Assembly (NCBI GenBank): GCA_002315505.1
Contig: DCGX01000023.1
Coordinates: forward strand, 1 to 64,000
From: Ruminococcaceae bacterium UBA1767
GTDB lineage: Bacteria; Bacillota; Clostridia; Oscillospirales; Acutalibacteraceae
Direction of reading: 5' to 3'
Length of the DNA stretch: 64,000 nucleotides
The notes beneath the pieces are model-generated. The model did not search any database. It had not been told where the DNA came from and saw only the letters and a list, made by a program, of their open reading frames with translations. Position numbers and translations under genes: made by a program. Below are positions 15,901-24,754 of this stretch, in pieces. The number at the start of each line of letters is the position of its first letter. Position 1 is the stretch's first letter.

Positions 15901-17430
15901 TTATTTTGACCAGAATTTTCTGTCGAGCGAACGGTACTGAATTGCTTCTGCGATATGTGTTGCTTCAATGATTTCGGAATTGTCGAGGTCGGCAATCGTG
16001 CGTGCAACACGAAGAATTTTATCATATGCTCTTGCAGAAAGTCCGAGCTTGTCAAATGCAGTTTGCAGGAGCTTCATTGCACCGTCACTTGTACGGCAGA
16101 AATCTCTTGTCATTGACGGTGACATCTGTGCGTTACAGTTTGCACTTGTATTTCTGAGTCTTTCCTGCTGAATTTTGCGTGCGGCTTCAACACGTTTGCG
16201 GATTTCTGCGGAGCTTTCGCCCTTGTGCTCGTCGGAGAGCTTTTCAAAGTCAACGGGCGGAACCTCAATGTGAATGTCAATTCGGTCAAGCAACGGACCG
16301 CTGACCTTTGAAAGATATTTCTGTGCCGCACCGGGTCGGCAGGTGCATTCTCTTGTCGGATGACCGAAATAACCGCACGGACAGGGGTTCATTGCACAGA
16401 CAAGCATTACGGAACACGGATAAACGGATGTACCCGAAACTCTTGAAATTGAGATGACACCATCCTCAAGCGGTTGTCGCATAATCTCCATTGACTGACG
16501 TGAGAATTCGGGAAGCTCGTCAAGGAATAATACTCCGTTGTGAGAAAGCGACAATTCACCCGGCTTCGGGATAACTCCGCCGCCTGAAAGTCCCACAGCT
16601 GAAACCGTATGATGAGGTGAGCGGAACGGTCGTTTTGTTATGAGCCTTGATTGCTTTTTCAGCTCGCCTGCGACCGAATAAATTTTTGTTGTTTCAAGAC
16701 TTTCTTCAAAGGTCATTGACGGCATAATTGACGGTATTCTTTTCGCAAGCATTGATTTTCCTGTACCCGGAGCACCGATAAGCAGGCAGTTATGACCGCC
16801 TGCAACAGCAACCTCAAGTGCCCTCTTGGCTTCAAACTGACCCTTTACATCGGAAAAATCGGGCATATAATCAAGCTCGTCAATTTCTTCATTTGCCTGT
16901 GCCCTTGCAGGAGCGATTTTTGCAATTCCTTTGAGGTGGTCAAGCACCTGCAAAACGGACTCTGCCGGATAAACATCGATTCCGTCAACAACCGCACCCT
17001 CGTTCGCATTGTCGGCAGGCACGAAAATTCCCTTGATTCCCGATTGCATTGCACCGATAACCATAGGCAGAACACCGTTTATTCTGCGGATTTTACCATC
17101 AAGCGAAAGCTCACCCAAAAATGCAAAATCGTCGAGCTTAATATTAATCTGCTCGGAAGATTGCAGAAGTGCAATCATAATTGCAAGGTCATATATGGGA
17201 CCTTCCTTCCTGCGGTCGGCAGGGGCAAGATTTACCGTAATTCTGCTGACAGGGAATTCAAAGCCTGTATTTTTCATAGCGGAACGTACACGTTCTCTTG
17301 ATTCGCTGACGGCTGAATCGGGCAGACCTACAATATCAAATCTCGGCAATCCCGAGGAAATATCCGCCTCAACCTTAATGTCGAACACATCAAGACCGTA
17401 TATTCCGACACTATTTACTTTCCCGAACAT
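15901..17430 (-). CDS. comM: YifB/ComM family AAA+ ATPase (Mg-chelatase-like)
   Basis: Members act as hexameric helicases that help branch migration when incoming DNA is integrated. The 509-residue protein has a Lon-protease-like N-domain (about 1-185; GLDVFDIKVEADISSGLP, INLAPADRRKEG region), then the Mg-chelatase-type AAA+ core with Walker A GAPGTGKSM, SPHHTVSAVGLSGGG, Walker B VLFLDELPEF and CAMNPCPCGY, and the C-terminal lid. It is divergent from fucU. With the MecA-like gene it is one of two genes here whose families touch competence, though no uptake genes are in view. Confidence 0.95.
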   Translation of the reverse strand: MFGKVNSVGIYGLDVFDIKVEADISSGLPRFDIVGLPDSAVSESRERVRSAMKNTGFEFPVSRITVNLAPADRRKEGPIYDLAIMIALLQSSEQINIKLDDFAFLGELSLDGKIRRINGVLPMVIGAMQSGIKGIFVPADNANEGAVVDGIDVYPAESVLQVLDHLKGIAKIAPARAQANEEIDELDYMPDFSDVKGQFEAKRALEVAVAGGHNCLLIGAPGTGKSMLAKRIPSIMPSMTFEESLETTKIYSVAGELKKQSRLITKRPFRSPHHTVSAVGLSGGGVIPKPGELSLSHNGVLFLDELPEFSRQSMEIMRQPLEDGVISISRVSGTSVYPCSVMLVCAMNPCPCGYFGHPTRECTCRPGAAQKYLSKVSGPLLDRIDIHIEVPPVDFEKLSDEHKGESSAEIRKRVEAARKIQQERLRNTSANCNAQMSPSMTRDFCRTSDGAMKLLQTAFDKLGLSARAYDKILRVARTIADLDNSEIIEATHIAEAIQYRSLDRKFWSK

Positions 17431-17551
17431 AAAAACACCTCTTTTACAAAAATATTAAAACAAATTTATACAACTTTTTCAAGTATTTCCCTTTATTTTT
17501 ATTTAATTGTATAGTATAATAAGATGATTTATTATAATAGGAGGCAATAGT

Positions 17552-17980
17552 ATGCTTAAAAACATACCTTCAATTCTTTCACCGGAGCTTCTGAAAACTC
17601 TTATGGAGATGGGACACGGTGACTATATCGTAATCGGTGACGGCAATTTTCCTGCCGCTACAAATGCAAAGCGTTTAATCCGTCTTGACGGACACGGTGT
17701 TCCCGAGATTCTTGATGCAATTCTCAAGCTCATGCCGCTTGATACATATGTTGAGAACCCTGTTTCACTTATGGATAACGGTGACCCCGACAATCGTCCC
17801 GAAATCTGGGCAACCTATGAGGAAATCGTCAAGAAGAACGAGGGCGACAAGGGCATCGGTCTTGTAGAGAGATTCGATTTCTATGATAAGGCAAAGAATG
17901 CTTTTGCAATCGTTGCAACGGGCGAAACCGCAATTTATGCAAATATTATTCTTCAAAAGGGTGTTGTAATAAATGACTAA
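17552..17980 (+). CDS. fucU: RbsD/FucU family mutarotase, probably L-fucose mutarotase
   Basis: Interconverts the anomers of a pyranose so the isomerase gets the right form. The 142-residue protein has the FucU signature at its N-terminus (PELLKTLMEMGHGDYIVIGDGNFPA with the catalytic His) and the C-terminal FAIVATGETAIYANIIL. Ribosome site AGGAGG. It overlaps the kinase gene by 8 bases. The fucI gene downstream supports fucose rather than ribose as substrate. Confidence 0.9.
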   Translation: MLKNIPSILSPELLKTLMEMGHGDYIVIGDGNFPAATNAKRLIRLDGHGVPEILDAILKLMPLDTYVENPVSLMDNGDPDNRPEIWATYEEIVKKNEGDKGIGLVERFDFYDKAKNAFAIVATGETAIYANIILQKGVVIND

Positions 17981-19439
17981 ACGAGTTTTAGCCTTTGATT
18001 TCGGTGCTTCAAGCGGACGAGCTATTATCGGATGCTTCGATGGTGAGAAAATCACACTCGAGGAGGTTCACCGCTTTTCAAACGACCCTGTTTCTGTTGG
18101 TGGAACGGTTTACTGGGATGTACTCCGACTTTTCCACGAAATAAAGCAGGGTATAATAAAAGCTCGTATGGCGGGCGGATTTGATTCTATCGGTATTGAC
18201 ACATGGGGTGTTGACTTCGGTCTTATTGACAAGGAAGGCAAGCTCATGGAAAATCCGATTCACTATCGTGATGCAAGAACAGTCGGTCTTGTTGACGAGG
18301 CATTCAGGACAATGCCGAAGGAAAAGCTCTACGGAATCACAGGTATTCAGTTCATGGAGCTGAACACACTTTTCCAGCTCATTTCACTCAGAAAATACAG
18401 ACCGTGGATGCTTGACAGAGCTGATAAAATGCTCTTTATGCCCGATTTGTTCGCATATATGCTCACAGGTAAGATGTGTGCGGAATATTCAATCGCATCA
18501 ACCTCACAGCTCATTGACCTTCAGACAAAATCGTGGTCAAAGGATATTCTTGATGCATTCGGCATCAGCGAAGATATTTTCGCTCCGCTCGTAAAACCGG
18601 GTACGGTTCTCGGTGTGCTTTCAAAGGAGGTTTGCGAGGAATGCGGCGTTGAGCCTGTTCCCGTAATTTCGGTTTGCGGACACGATACACAGTCTGCAAT
18701 CACTTCAGTTCCGTGCGAGGACGGCAATTTTGCATTCCTTTCAAGCGGTACGTGGAGTCTTTTCGGCACCGAGCTTGATAAACCAATCGTAAACGAAACC
18801 TCAATGAACATCAATATCACTAATGAGGGTGGATTTGATGATTCAACAGGCTTCCTTAAAAATATTATCGGACTCTGGCTCATTCAGGAAAGCCGCAGAC
18901 AGTGGCAAAGACAGGGTGAGGATTATTCCTATGCTGACCTTGAAAAGTTTGCACTTGCAACAGAGCCGTTTAAGTGCTTTATTGACCCCGATGCGCCTGA
19001 ATTTGTACCTCACGGAAATATTCCGCAGAGAGTACAGGAGTTCTGCAAAAAGACGGGTCAGTATGTTCCGCAGACAGTCGGCGAGATTATGCGTTGCATT
19101 TACGAAAGTCTGGCAATGAAGTATAAGCTCACATTCGAGAAGCTCCGTGAATGTACACAAAAGGACTACCCTGTTATTCACGTTATCGGCGGTGGAACAA
19201 AGGACGGTTTGCTTTGTCAGATGACGGCAAATTCCTGCGACCGCACGGTTAAGGCAGGACCTATTGAAGCTACTGTTATGGGTAATGTTGCAGTTCAGCT
19301 AATGAGCGATAATTCAATCGAAAACATAAGCGGTGCAAGAAGAATTGTTGCAAATTCTTCCGAGCTTAAAACGTACGAACCGCAGAATGTTGACGCCTGG
19401 GAAGAGGCATATAGAATTTTCGTAAAGATTGCGAAATAA
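17973..19439 (+). CDS. FGGY-family sugar kinase, RhaB-like, probably acting as L-fuculokinase
   Basis: Phosphorylates a ketose, most likely L-fuculose from FucI. The 488-residue protein opens with AFDFGASSGRAIIG, the phosphate-loop form of rhamnulokinase (RhaB). Further RhaB-like traits are WGVDFGLID, HYRDARTVG, SVCGHDTQSA, SSGTWSLFGTE and HVIGGGTKDGLLCQMTA. By sequence alone it would be called rhamnulokinase; its coupling to fucU and closeness to fucI argue for fuculose. No aldolase for the product is in the window. Confidence 0.85.
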   Translation: MTKRVLAFDFGASSGRAIIGCFDGEKITLEEVHRFSNDPVSVGGTVYWDVLRLFHEIKQGIIKARMAGGFDSIGIDTWGVDFGLIDKEGKLMENPIHYRDARTVGLVDEAFRTMPKEKLYGITGIQFMELNTLFQLISLRKYRPWMLDRADKMLFMPDLFAYMLTGKMCAEYSIASTSQLIDLQTKSWSKDILDAFGISEDIFAPLVKPGTVLGVLSKEVCEECGVEPVPVISVCGHDTQSAITSVPCEDGNFAFLSSGTWSLFGTELDKPIVNETSMNINITNEGGFDDSTGFLKNIIGLWLIQESRRQWQRQGEDYSYADLEKFALATEPFKCFIDPDAPEFVPHGNIPQRVQEFCKKTGQYVPQTVGEIMRCIYESLAMKYKLTFEKLRECTQKDYPVIHVIGGGTKDGLLCQMTANSCDRTVKAGPIEATVMGNVAVQLMSDNSIENISGARRIVANSSELKTYEPQNVDAWEEAYRIFVKIAK

Positions 19440-19444
19440 GTGTT

Positions 19445-19497
19445 ACTCCCTCCGTCTTTGACTTCGTCAAAGCCACCTCCCTCAAGAGGGAGGCTGA
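19445..19497. repeat. Repeat A, left copy flanking the DUF559 gene
   Basis: ACTCCCTCCGTC, a TTTGAC...GTCAAAG stem, then CCTCCCTCAAGAGGGAGG. Same unit as at 1-35, and inverted relative to 19877-19920. Confidence 0.85.
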
Positions 19498-19522
19498 TTA
19501 AATACTGCTAACGGTGAGTATT

Positions 19523-19909
19523 ATGCCATTGAAATATTCAAATAATAATGTTAAACTTGCAAAAACGCTACGAAAAAATGCGACAAAGCAGGAACAACAT
19601 TTGTGGTATGATTTTTTGAGTAAATATCCCGTCAGATTTCAAAGGCAAAAGCCGATTGATAATTTCATTGTAGATTTTTATTGTCACAGGGCAAGGCTTA
19701 TAATTGAAATTGACGGTGCTCAGCATTATGAAACTGAACAGATTGAATATGATAAAGACAGAACAGCAAGATTAGAAGGTCTTGGACTAAAGGTTATTCG
19801 ATTTATCAATTCAGATATTGACAATAATTTTGACGGTGTTTGTGCATTTATTGATAAAGAAGTAAACGAACGCAAAAGGCTCCCTCTTGAGGGAGCTGTC
19901 ACGAAGTGA
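19523..19909 (+). CDS. DUF559 (Vsr-like) endonuclease domain protein
   Basis: A 128-residue protein of the DUF559 group, related to very-short-patch-repair nucleases with a PD-(D/E)xK-like core. Seen: LRKNATKQEQHLWYDFL, FQRQKPIDNFIVDFYC (Asp), IIEIDGAQHY (Glu-x-Asp), and DRTARLEGLGLKVIRF. The ATG at 19523 has GGTGAG just upstream; a GTG nine bases earlier is an alternative. The final residues RLPLEGAVTK are translated from the right-hand palindromic repeat, so the gene end and the repeat are one unit. Confidence 0.88.
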   Translation: MPLKYSNNNVKLAKTLRKNATKQEQHLWYDFLSKYPVRFQRQKPIDNFIVDFYCHRARLIIEIDGAQHYETEQIEYDKDRTARLEGLGLKVIRFINSDIDNNFDGVCAFIDKEVNERKRLPLEGAVTK

Positions 19910-19920
19910 CTGAGGGAGTT
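19877..19920. repeat. Repeat A, right copy, inverted
   Basis: Reverse complement of the unit at 19445-19497: GGCTCCCTC/GAGGGAGC, then GTCACGAAGTGAC and GAGGGAGT. It encodes the last residues and stop codon of the DUF559 gene. Confidence 0.85.
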
Positions 19921-19946
19921 AAACCTCACAGAAAGGGTGAATGGCT

Positions 19947-20324
19947 ATGAAAAAATGGCTCAAAGCGGTTGCTTTTGTTGTGGCTTTGCTTGCATTTGCA
20001 CTTTTTGTGATAAATCCCGCATACATCAAGCCGTCTTCTTCAACAGCAAGACAGATTGCAGAATCGTATATGAAAAAGCAGACTTCAGTTCAGCAGTACG
20101 AAGTCACGGCGGCGGAGTTCTGGTATGATGATGCACACATTCAGCTTATGTATAATGTAAAACCGACCGAAAACGGAAAAGAAAAGTGGATAAATAACGA
20201 AAACGAAATTTCCGAAGACGGCTGGGTAAGAGGTAAAACCGCATTTATCAGATATTATAAAATCGGCAATTTCTATTTCACGGGATTGTCGCTGAAGTTC
20301 AAATTACCAACGCAGTTTGCGTGA
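19947..20324 (+). CDS. Small exported or membrane-anchored protein, unknown function
   Basis: This 125-residue protein has a basic start, one hydrophobic segment (about residues 7-25) that could be a signal peptide or anchor, then a soluble domain of roughly 95 residues with several aromatic residues (EFWYDDAHIQLMYNV, FIRYYKIGNFYF). Two ATGs lie six bases apart; the second is better spaced from AAAGGG. It lies between the nuclease unit and fucI. Whether it belongs to fucose use is unknown; no family was recognised. Confidence 0.75.
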   Translation: MKKWLKAVAFVVALLAFALFVINPAYIKPSSSTARQIAESYMKKQTSVQQYEVTAAEFWYDDAHIQLMYNVKPTENGKEKWINNENEISEDGWVRGKTAFIRYYKIGNFYFTGLSLKFKLPTQFA

Positions 20325-20337
20325 TACAAATCAGTTA

Positions 20338-20365
20338 TTGATAACTTTAAGCTATGACTTAAAGT
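20338..20365 (+). promoter_or_regulatory. fucI promoter with embedded operator-like palindrome
   Basis: TTGATA and TAAAGT are 16 bases apart. ACTTTAAG (20344-20351) and its exact complement (20358-20365), separated by six bases, fill the spacer and the -10 box. A repressor bound there would block polymerase, which fits a sugar-inducible gene. Confidence 0.55.
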
Positions 20366-20407
20366 GAAAATAAATAAATTATTCATTTAGGAAAGGATGA
20401 ATTTTAT

Positions 20408-22204
20408 ATGGCAGAAAACAGATATCTGGGCGAATACCCTGTAATCGGTATCCGTCCTATCATTGATGCTCGTAGAGGTCCTCTTAAGGTTAGAGAGTCA
20501 CTCGAGGATCAGACAATGGGCATGGCTAAGGCTGCAAAGAAGCTCTTCGAGGAAAATCTCAAGTATTCTAACGGCGAGCCTGTAAAGGTTGTTATTTCAG
20601 ACACTTCTATCGGTCGAGTTGCGGAGGCTGCAGCTTGTGCTGAGCAGTTCAAGAAAGAGGGCGTTTCAATCACTCTTTCAGTTACACCTTGCTGGTGCTA
20701 CGGCTCAGAAACAATGGATATGGACCCGATGACAATCAAGGGTGTATGGGGCTTCAATGCTACAGAGCGTCCGGGTGCAGTTTATCTTGCATCAGTTCTT
20801 GCAGCTCATGCACAGAAGGGTCTTCCTGCTTTCGGCATTTACGGCCGTGAGGTTCAGGAGGCTGACGATTCCGAAAATATCACAGATGACGTTAAAGAAA
20901 AGCTCCTTCGCTTTGCTCGTTCAGCAGTTGCAGTTGCAACAATGAAGGGCAAGTCATATCTTCAGATTGGTTCAATCTGTATGGGTATCGCAGGTTCTTC
21001 AATTATTCCTGATTTCATCGAAGAGTATCTCGGTATGAGAGTTGAGTCAGTTGACGAGGTTGAAGTTCTCCGTCGAATGGAAGAAAACATCTATGATGAA
21101 GAAGAATTCCAGAAGGCTTACAAGTGGACAAAGGAGAATTGTCCTGAAGGCTTCGACAAGAACCCTGACTTCGTAAGAAAGTCAGACGAAGAGAAGGAAA
21201 AGGATTGGGAGTTCACAGTTAAGATGATGTGCATCATCAAGGATTTGATGAACGGCAACAAGAATCTTCCTAAGGGCAGAGAAGAAGAGATGGCAGGTCA
21301 CAATGCTATTGCTGCAGGTTTCCAGGGTCAGCGTCAGTGGACAGACCATTGGCCAAACGCAGACTTCGCAGAGGCACTTCTCAACACATCATTTGACTGG
21401 GACGGCGTTCGTGAACCATACATTCTCGCAACAGAGAACGATGTACTCAATGGTATTTCAATGCTCTTCCAGAAGCTCCTCACAAATCAGCCGTCAATGT
21501 TCTCTGACGTTCGTACTCACTGGAGTGCAGACTCAGTTAAGAGAGTTACAGGCTACGAGCTTGAAGGTCACGCAAAGGAAGCAGGCGGATTTTTACATCT
21601 CATCAACTCAGGTGCATCTTGCCTTGATGCCTGCGGCGAGTTGAAGAACGACAAGGGCGAAGCTTGTATGAAGCCTTGGTACGATGTTACTGACGAAGAT
21701 GTTGATAAGATGCTCAAGGCTACTACCTGGTGCGCATCTGATAACGGTTACTTCCGTGGCGGCGGATATTCATCACGTTTCGTAACAAAGAACGAAATGC
21801 CTGCTACAATGATTCGTATCAACTATGTTAAGGGTGTTGGTCCTACAATTCAGATTTGCGAAGGCTACTACGTTGCTCTTCCTGATGAGGTTACAGACAC
21901 ACTCTGGAAGAGAACAGACTACACATGGCCTTGCACATGGTTCACACCAATCTGCAACGGTAAGGGTGCATTCAAGTCAGCATATGACCTCATGAATAAC
22001 TGGGGCGCAAACCACGGTGCTTCTACATACGGTCATATCGGTGCAGACCTTATTACAATGTGCTCAATGCTTCGTATTCCTGTATCACTCCACAATGTTC
22101 CTGAAGAGAAAATCTTCCGTCCTGCAAACTGGAATTACTTCGGTATGGACAAGGAAGGCCAGGACTATCGTGCTTGCGGTGTTTACGGACCGATGTATAA
22201 ATAA
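20408..22204 (+). CDS. fucI: L-fucose isomerase
   Basis: Converts L-fucose to L-fuculose with a manganese ion in the cytoplasm. The 598-residue protein has the family start [24 protein letters not shown], then [30 protein letters not shown], the active-site region [18 protein letters not shown] and ATENDVLNG (Glu and Asp ligands), and the C-terminal [14 protein letters not shown] with the ligand His. The ribosome site AGGAAAGGA and an even use of favoured codons suggest strong expression. It ends at the repeat B hairpin. Confidence 0.97.
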   Translation: MAENRYLGEYPVIGIRPIIDARRGPLKVRESLEDQTMGMAKAAKKLFEENLKYSNGEPVKVVISDTSIGRVAEAAACAEQFKKEGVSITLSVTPCWCYGSETMDMDPMTIKGVWGFNATERPGAVYLASVLAAHAQKGLPAFGIYGREVQEADDSENITDDVKEKLLRFARSAVAVATMKGKSYLQIGSICMGIAGSSIIPDFIEEYLGMRVESVDEVEVLRRMEENIYDEEEFQKAYKWTKENCPEGFDKNPDFVRKSDEEKEKDWEFTVKMMCIIKDLMNGNKNLPKGREEEMAGHNAIAAGFQGQRQWTDHWPNADFAEALLNTSFDWDGVREPYILATENDVLNGISMLFQKLLTNQPSMFSDVRTHWSADSVKRVTGYELEGHAKEAGGFLHLINSGASCLDACGELKNDKGEACMKPWYDVTDEDVDKMLKATTWCASDNGYFRGGGYSSRFVTKNEMPATMIRINYVKGVGPTIQICEGYYVALPDEVTDTLWKRTDYTWPCTWFTPICNGKGAFKSAYDLMNNWGANHGASTYGHIGADLITMCSMLRIPVSLHNVPEEKIFRPANWNYFGMDKEGQDYRACGVYGPMYK

Positions 22205-22211
22205 TTAAAAC

Positions 22212-22293
22212 AAATGTCATTCTGAGGAACGAAGTGACGAAGAATCTCTTATGCAGTGTTTTGAGATTCTTCGCTACGCTCAGAATGACATTT
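22212..22293. repeat. Complete copy of dispersed repeat B; probable terminator between fucI and the next gene
   Basis: A nested hairpin: AAATGTCATTCTGAG (22212-22226) pairs with 22279-22293, and CGAAGAATCTC (22238-22248) with 22263-22273. The T-rich 3' flank (TTTTTATTTTT) and position between convergent genes allow a terminator role. The right end touches the stop codon of the DUF2156 gene. A half copy lies at 46-75. Confidence 0.8.
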
Positions 22294-23700
22294 TTATTTT
22301 TGTGTCATATTATATTTAAGCTCAAACCCAATCGGGTTATATGACATTTTTGCTTTTCGGAGATTCTCTTCGCCGACATCATCCTCACGGTTAACAATAT
22401 CGACTTTCGGAAACTCGTGCAACAAAAATTCACGATTAATAATCTGATAAAGTCCGTTAATGTTCGGGTCTGCTTTTTCAACGTCAATAATTGCTACGTT
22501 GTCGAGCTTGTTGAGTGAGCCGACAGAAATCGCTTTGATTTCACCGTTAATTCTTATTGCACCGAATTTAAAAAAGTCATACATTTCTTTATGGCTTATT
22601 ACATCGACAAGACCCTTGTGCTCACCAATCAGAAATTTATCTTCCTTGTTCGGGTAATCCTTGTACCATTTCTCAACGAATTCAAGTGTTTCGTTTTTAT
22701 CGTCAAAGGTCAAAGCAGAATACTCCCACCTGCCCTCATAATTCTTTTCAAACTGATGAATCAGATTTCTTTTTTTAGAGAGCTTTTTGCCGGATAGCGT
22801 TCGCATGGATTCACCGTCATATAAGTAATCCTTGAAAATCGGATGTTCCTCTGCGTCATAATTATCGAGCACACCTGAGCTTTTCAGAGCCTCAAACCCC
22901 TCACAATTACAGGAGTAAATTTTATGATTTATTTTTAATATTTCGTTGAAATATTTTTCCTGAATTTTAAAATTTTCCACGAGCATATTTTCATCGCAAT
23001 AAGGAAGAGTTGCTCCGACAATTTTTCCATTATATTTATATAGTACAAAACACGCATCGTTAAACACACAGTATAGCGGAGTGTAAATATGTCTGTAAAG
23101 ATAGAGACAAAGAGGTGTTGACTCGCAGGCCTTGTTTTTGCGTAAATTGAAGAAAGATATAGTATTATCAATGCTTTCAGCATCTAATTCGGAAAATTTT
23201 ATGTCATTAACAGATGGCTTTCTGTAGGCTCTTTCGTAGCCGTCAAATCTGCCGAGAGTCATATCAGTTATATTGAATTTTTCACAGACGGAATAAAGCC
23301 TGTCCGAATCGAGCGAGGAAAATCCGATTTTTTCATAGAATTTTTCAACGCCGTTTTTCTCAGGCTGAAGAATAAGTTTGCATTCAAAAATCATCTGAAT
23401 AATGTCAAGAATTTTTCGTGCAATTCCCCTGCTTTTGTATTCGTTTTTTGTTGCGAGGGCGTAAATATAAATTGCCGGTTTATCATCAAGCTCGACGAGG
23501 AAGAGCGATGCCATGGAAACGACCTCGTCACCGCTTTTAAAAAGAAATATTCGTCGGTCATTATAATATTCCGACAGATAGCCGTCAACATATTCATCTT
23601 CATCGTTGAATGCTTCCTGCCACAGTGCTTTGATTTGCGGAAAGTCTTTTTCCTCTGCAAATACAAATCTGCCTGCGGGAAGTTGTTTCTTTGTCTGCAT
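22294..23700 (-). CDS. GNAT acetyltransferase fused to DUF2156 (phosphatidylglycerol lysyltransferase C-domain-like)
   Basis: A 468-residue two-part protein. The N-terminal 150 residues are GNAT-like (FPQIKALWQEAF, YIYALATKNEYKSRGIARKIL as acetyl-CoA loop, FYEKIGF). From about residue 185 on it looks like DUF2156: LSGKKLSKKRNLIHQFEKNYEGRWEY, AISVGSLNKLDNVAIIDVEKA, and the closing NREDDVGEENLRKAKMSYNPIGFELKY. DUF2156 is itself a GNAT-like fold related to aminoacyl-phospholipid synthases. The frame is open 120 bases further upstream, but the ATG at 23700 has AAGGAG and removes an unlikely hydrophobic lead. There are no membrane segments, so a soluble enzyme using an aminoacyl or acyl donor is likely. 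Confidence 0.85.
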   Translation of the reverse strand: MQTKKQLPAGRFVFAEEKDFPQIKALWQEAFNDEDEYVDGYLSEYYNDRRIFLFKSGDEVVSMASLFLVELDDKPAIYIYALATKNEYKSRGIARKILDIIQMIFECKLILQPEKNGVEKFYEKIGFSSLDSDRLYSVCEKFNITDMTLGRFDGYERAYRKPSVNDIKFSELDAESIDNTISFFNLRKNKACESTPLCLYLYRHIYTPLYCVFNDACFVLYKYNGKIVGATLPYCDENMLVENFKIQEKYFNEILKINHKIYSCNCEGFEALKSSGVLDNYDAEEHPIFKDYLYDGESMRTLSGKKLSKKRNLIHQFEKNYEGRWEYSALTFDDKNETLEFVEKWYKDYPNKEDKFLIGEHKGLVDVISHKEMYDFFKFGAIRINGEIKAISVGSLNKLDNVAIIDVEKADPNINGLYQIINREFLLHEFPKVDIVNREDDVGEENLRKAKMSYNPIGFELKYNMTQK

Positions 23701-23763
23701 TAAAATGCGTCTCCTTAATTGAACTGTAAAAAATAATAGCACAATTGCTCTATAAATACAAGC

Positions 23764-23791
23764 TTGACAAAATGAAAAAATAATATACAAT
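23764..23791 (+). promoter_or_regulatory. Promoter of the GH16 gene
   Basis: TTGACA, 16 bases, TACAAT, 29 bases before the ATG. Confidence 0.7.
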
Positions 23792-23819
23792 TTAACTATA
23801 AATATTCGGAGGGATAACA

Positions 23820-24710
23820 ATGAAATTCTTAAACTTTTTAATCACAATTTTAGTAGTGATTTCTTCAATCTTTCGCATTGATTTAGGCTATGGAATGAAT
23901 CCGAAAAACAAGGAAGTTGACCTGAGCAAATATGAGCTTGTGTGGAGTGACGAGTTCGACGGGAACGAGCTTGACCACAACAAGTGGAATGATAATCAGA
24001 ATGTCAACACGCTTCACTGGGGCGCTGTGCGTAACGGCGGATACTGGCATAAGGATATGATTGCTGTCGAGGACGGAGCTTTGCATATTAAAACACGCTA
24101 CGTTGATGAAGAACAGGCTGCAAAATACGGCGGAGATTATAAAGCAGGCTGGTATTCGGGCTATGTGACAACACTTGATTCAAACAAGGATGACAGCACC
24201 AATCCCGACACATTCCTTTACGGATACTTTGAGTGTCGCTGTATTCTCCCTGCAGGTGAGGGCCTTTGGTCAGCATTCTGGATGATGAACGGACAGGTTT
24301 ATGATGTGAACGGCAACGGCATTGACGGTACGGAGATTGATGTTTTTGAGAGCTTCGGCTATCCCGATGGTGAAAAGAAAACAGCTGATTTGATTTCAAC
24401 CAATCTTCACTGGGACGGCTATGGCGAAGACCATCAGCATTATTCTGTCGGCAGATTCTACGCAAACAATCCATACGAGGAGTACAATACTTACGGTGTT
24501 GAGTGGACACCCGACGAATATATTTTCTATATAAACGGTCACGAAACCGCAAGAACAAGCAAGGGCGGAGTTTCACAGAATCCCGAAAATCTTTTGTTGT
24601 CCGTTGAGGTCGCAGGAAGTAATGGCGTACCGAGTCTTAGTAAAGGTGACATTACAAGAAATGCTGACAATGTTGATTTTATAGTTGATTATGTAAGAGT
24701 TTATCAATAA
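23820..24710 (+). CDS. GH16 family endo-beta-glucanase (laminarinase/lichenase type), exported
   Basis: Cuts beta-1,3 or mixed beta-1,3-1,4 glucans outside the cell. The 296-residue protein has a hydrophobic N-terminal segment (residues 3-20), then ELVWSDEFDGNELDHNKWN, GYFECRCILPAGEGLWSAFWMM, the catalytic GTEIDVFES (the two Glu near 172 and 177) and GVEWTPDEYIFYINGHE. Overall layout matches bacterial laminarinases. No carbohydrate-binding or dockerin domain is present. The ribosome site is GGAGGG. Confidence 0.93.
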   Translation: MKFLNFLITILVVISSIFRIDLGYGMNPKNKEVDLSKYELVWSDEFDGNELDHNKWNDNQNVNTLHWGAVRNGGYWHKDMIAVEDGALHIKTRYVDEEQAAKYGGDYKAGWYSGYVTTLDSNKDDSTNPDTFLYGYFECRCILPAGEGLWSAFWMMNGQVYDVNGNGIDGTEIDVFESFGYPDGEKKTADLISTNLHWDGYGEDHQHYSVGRFYANNPYEEYNTYGVEWTPDEYIFYINGHETARTSKGGVSQNPENLLLSVEVAGSNGVPSLSKGDITRNADNVDFIVDYVRVYQ

Positions 24711-24713
24711 AGA

Positions 24714-24745
24714 AAAAAGTCATTCCAAATTCGGAGTGACTTTTT
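24714..24745. terminator. Bidirectional terminator
   Basis: AAAAAGTCATTCC pairs with GGAGTGACTTTTT around the loop AAATTC, between two convergent genes. Confidence 0.9.
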
Positions 24746-24754
24746 CTTTTAGTA

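Larger units (their letters stand above)
19445..19920 (+). mobile_element. Candidate mobile unit: DUF559 nuclease gene between inverted palindromic repeats
   Basis: A 476-bp block consists of repeat A, a DUF559-type nuclease gene, and repeat A in reverse. It sits inside the fucose gene set, just after the kinase stop codon and before a small exported-protein gene and fucI, as expected for an insertion. The last codons of the nuclease gene are repeat sequence. No target duplication was identified by eye. That the nuclease mobilises the unit is inference. Confidence 0.55.
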
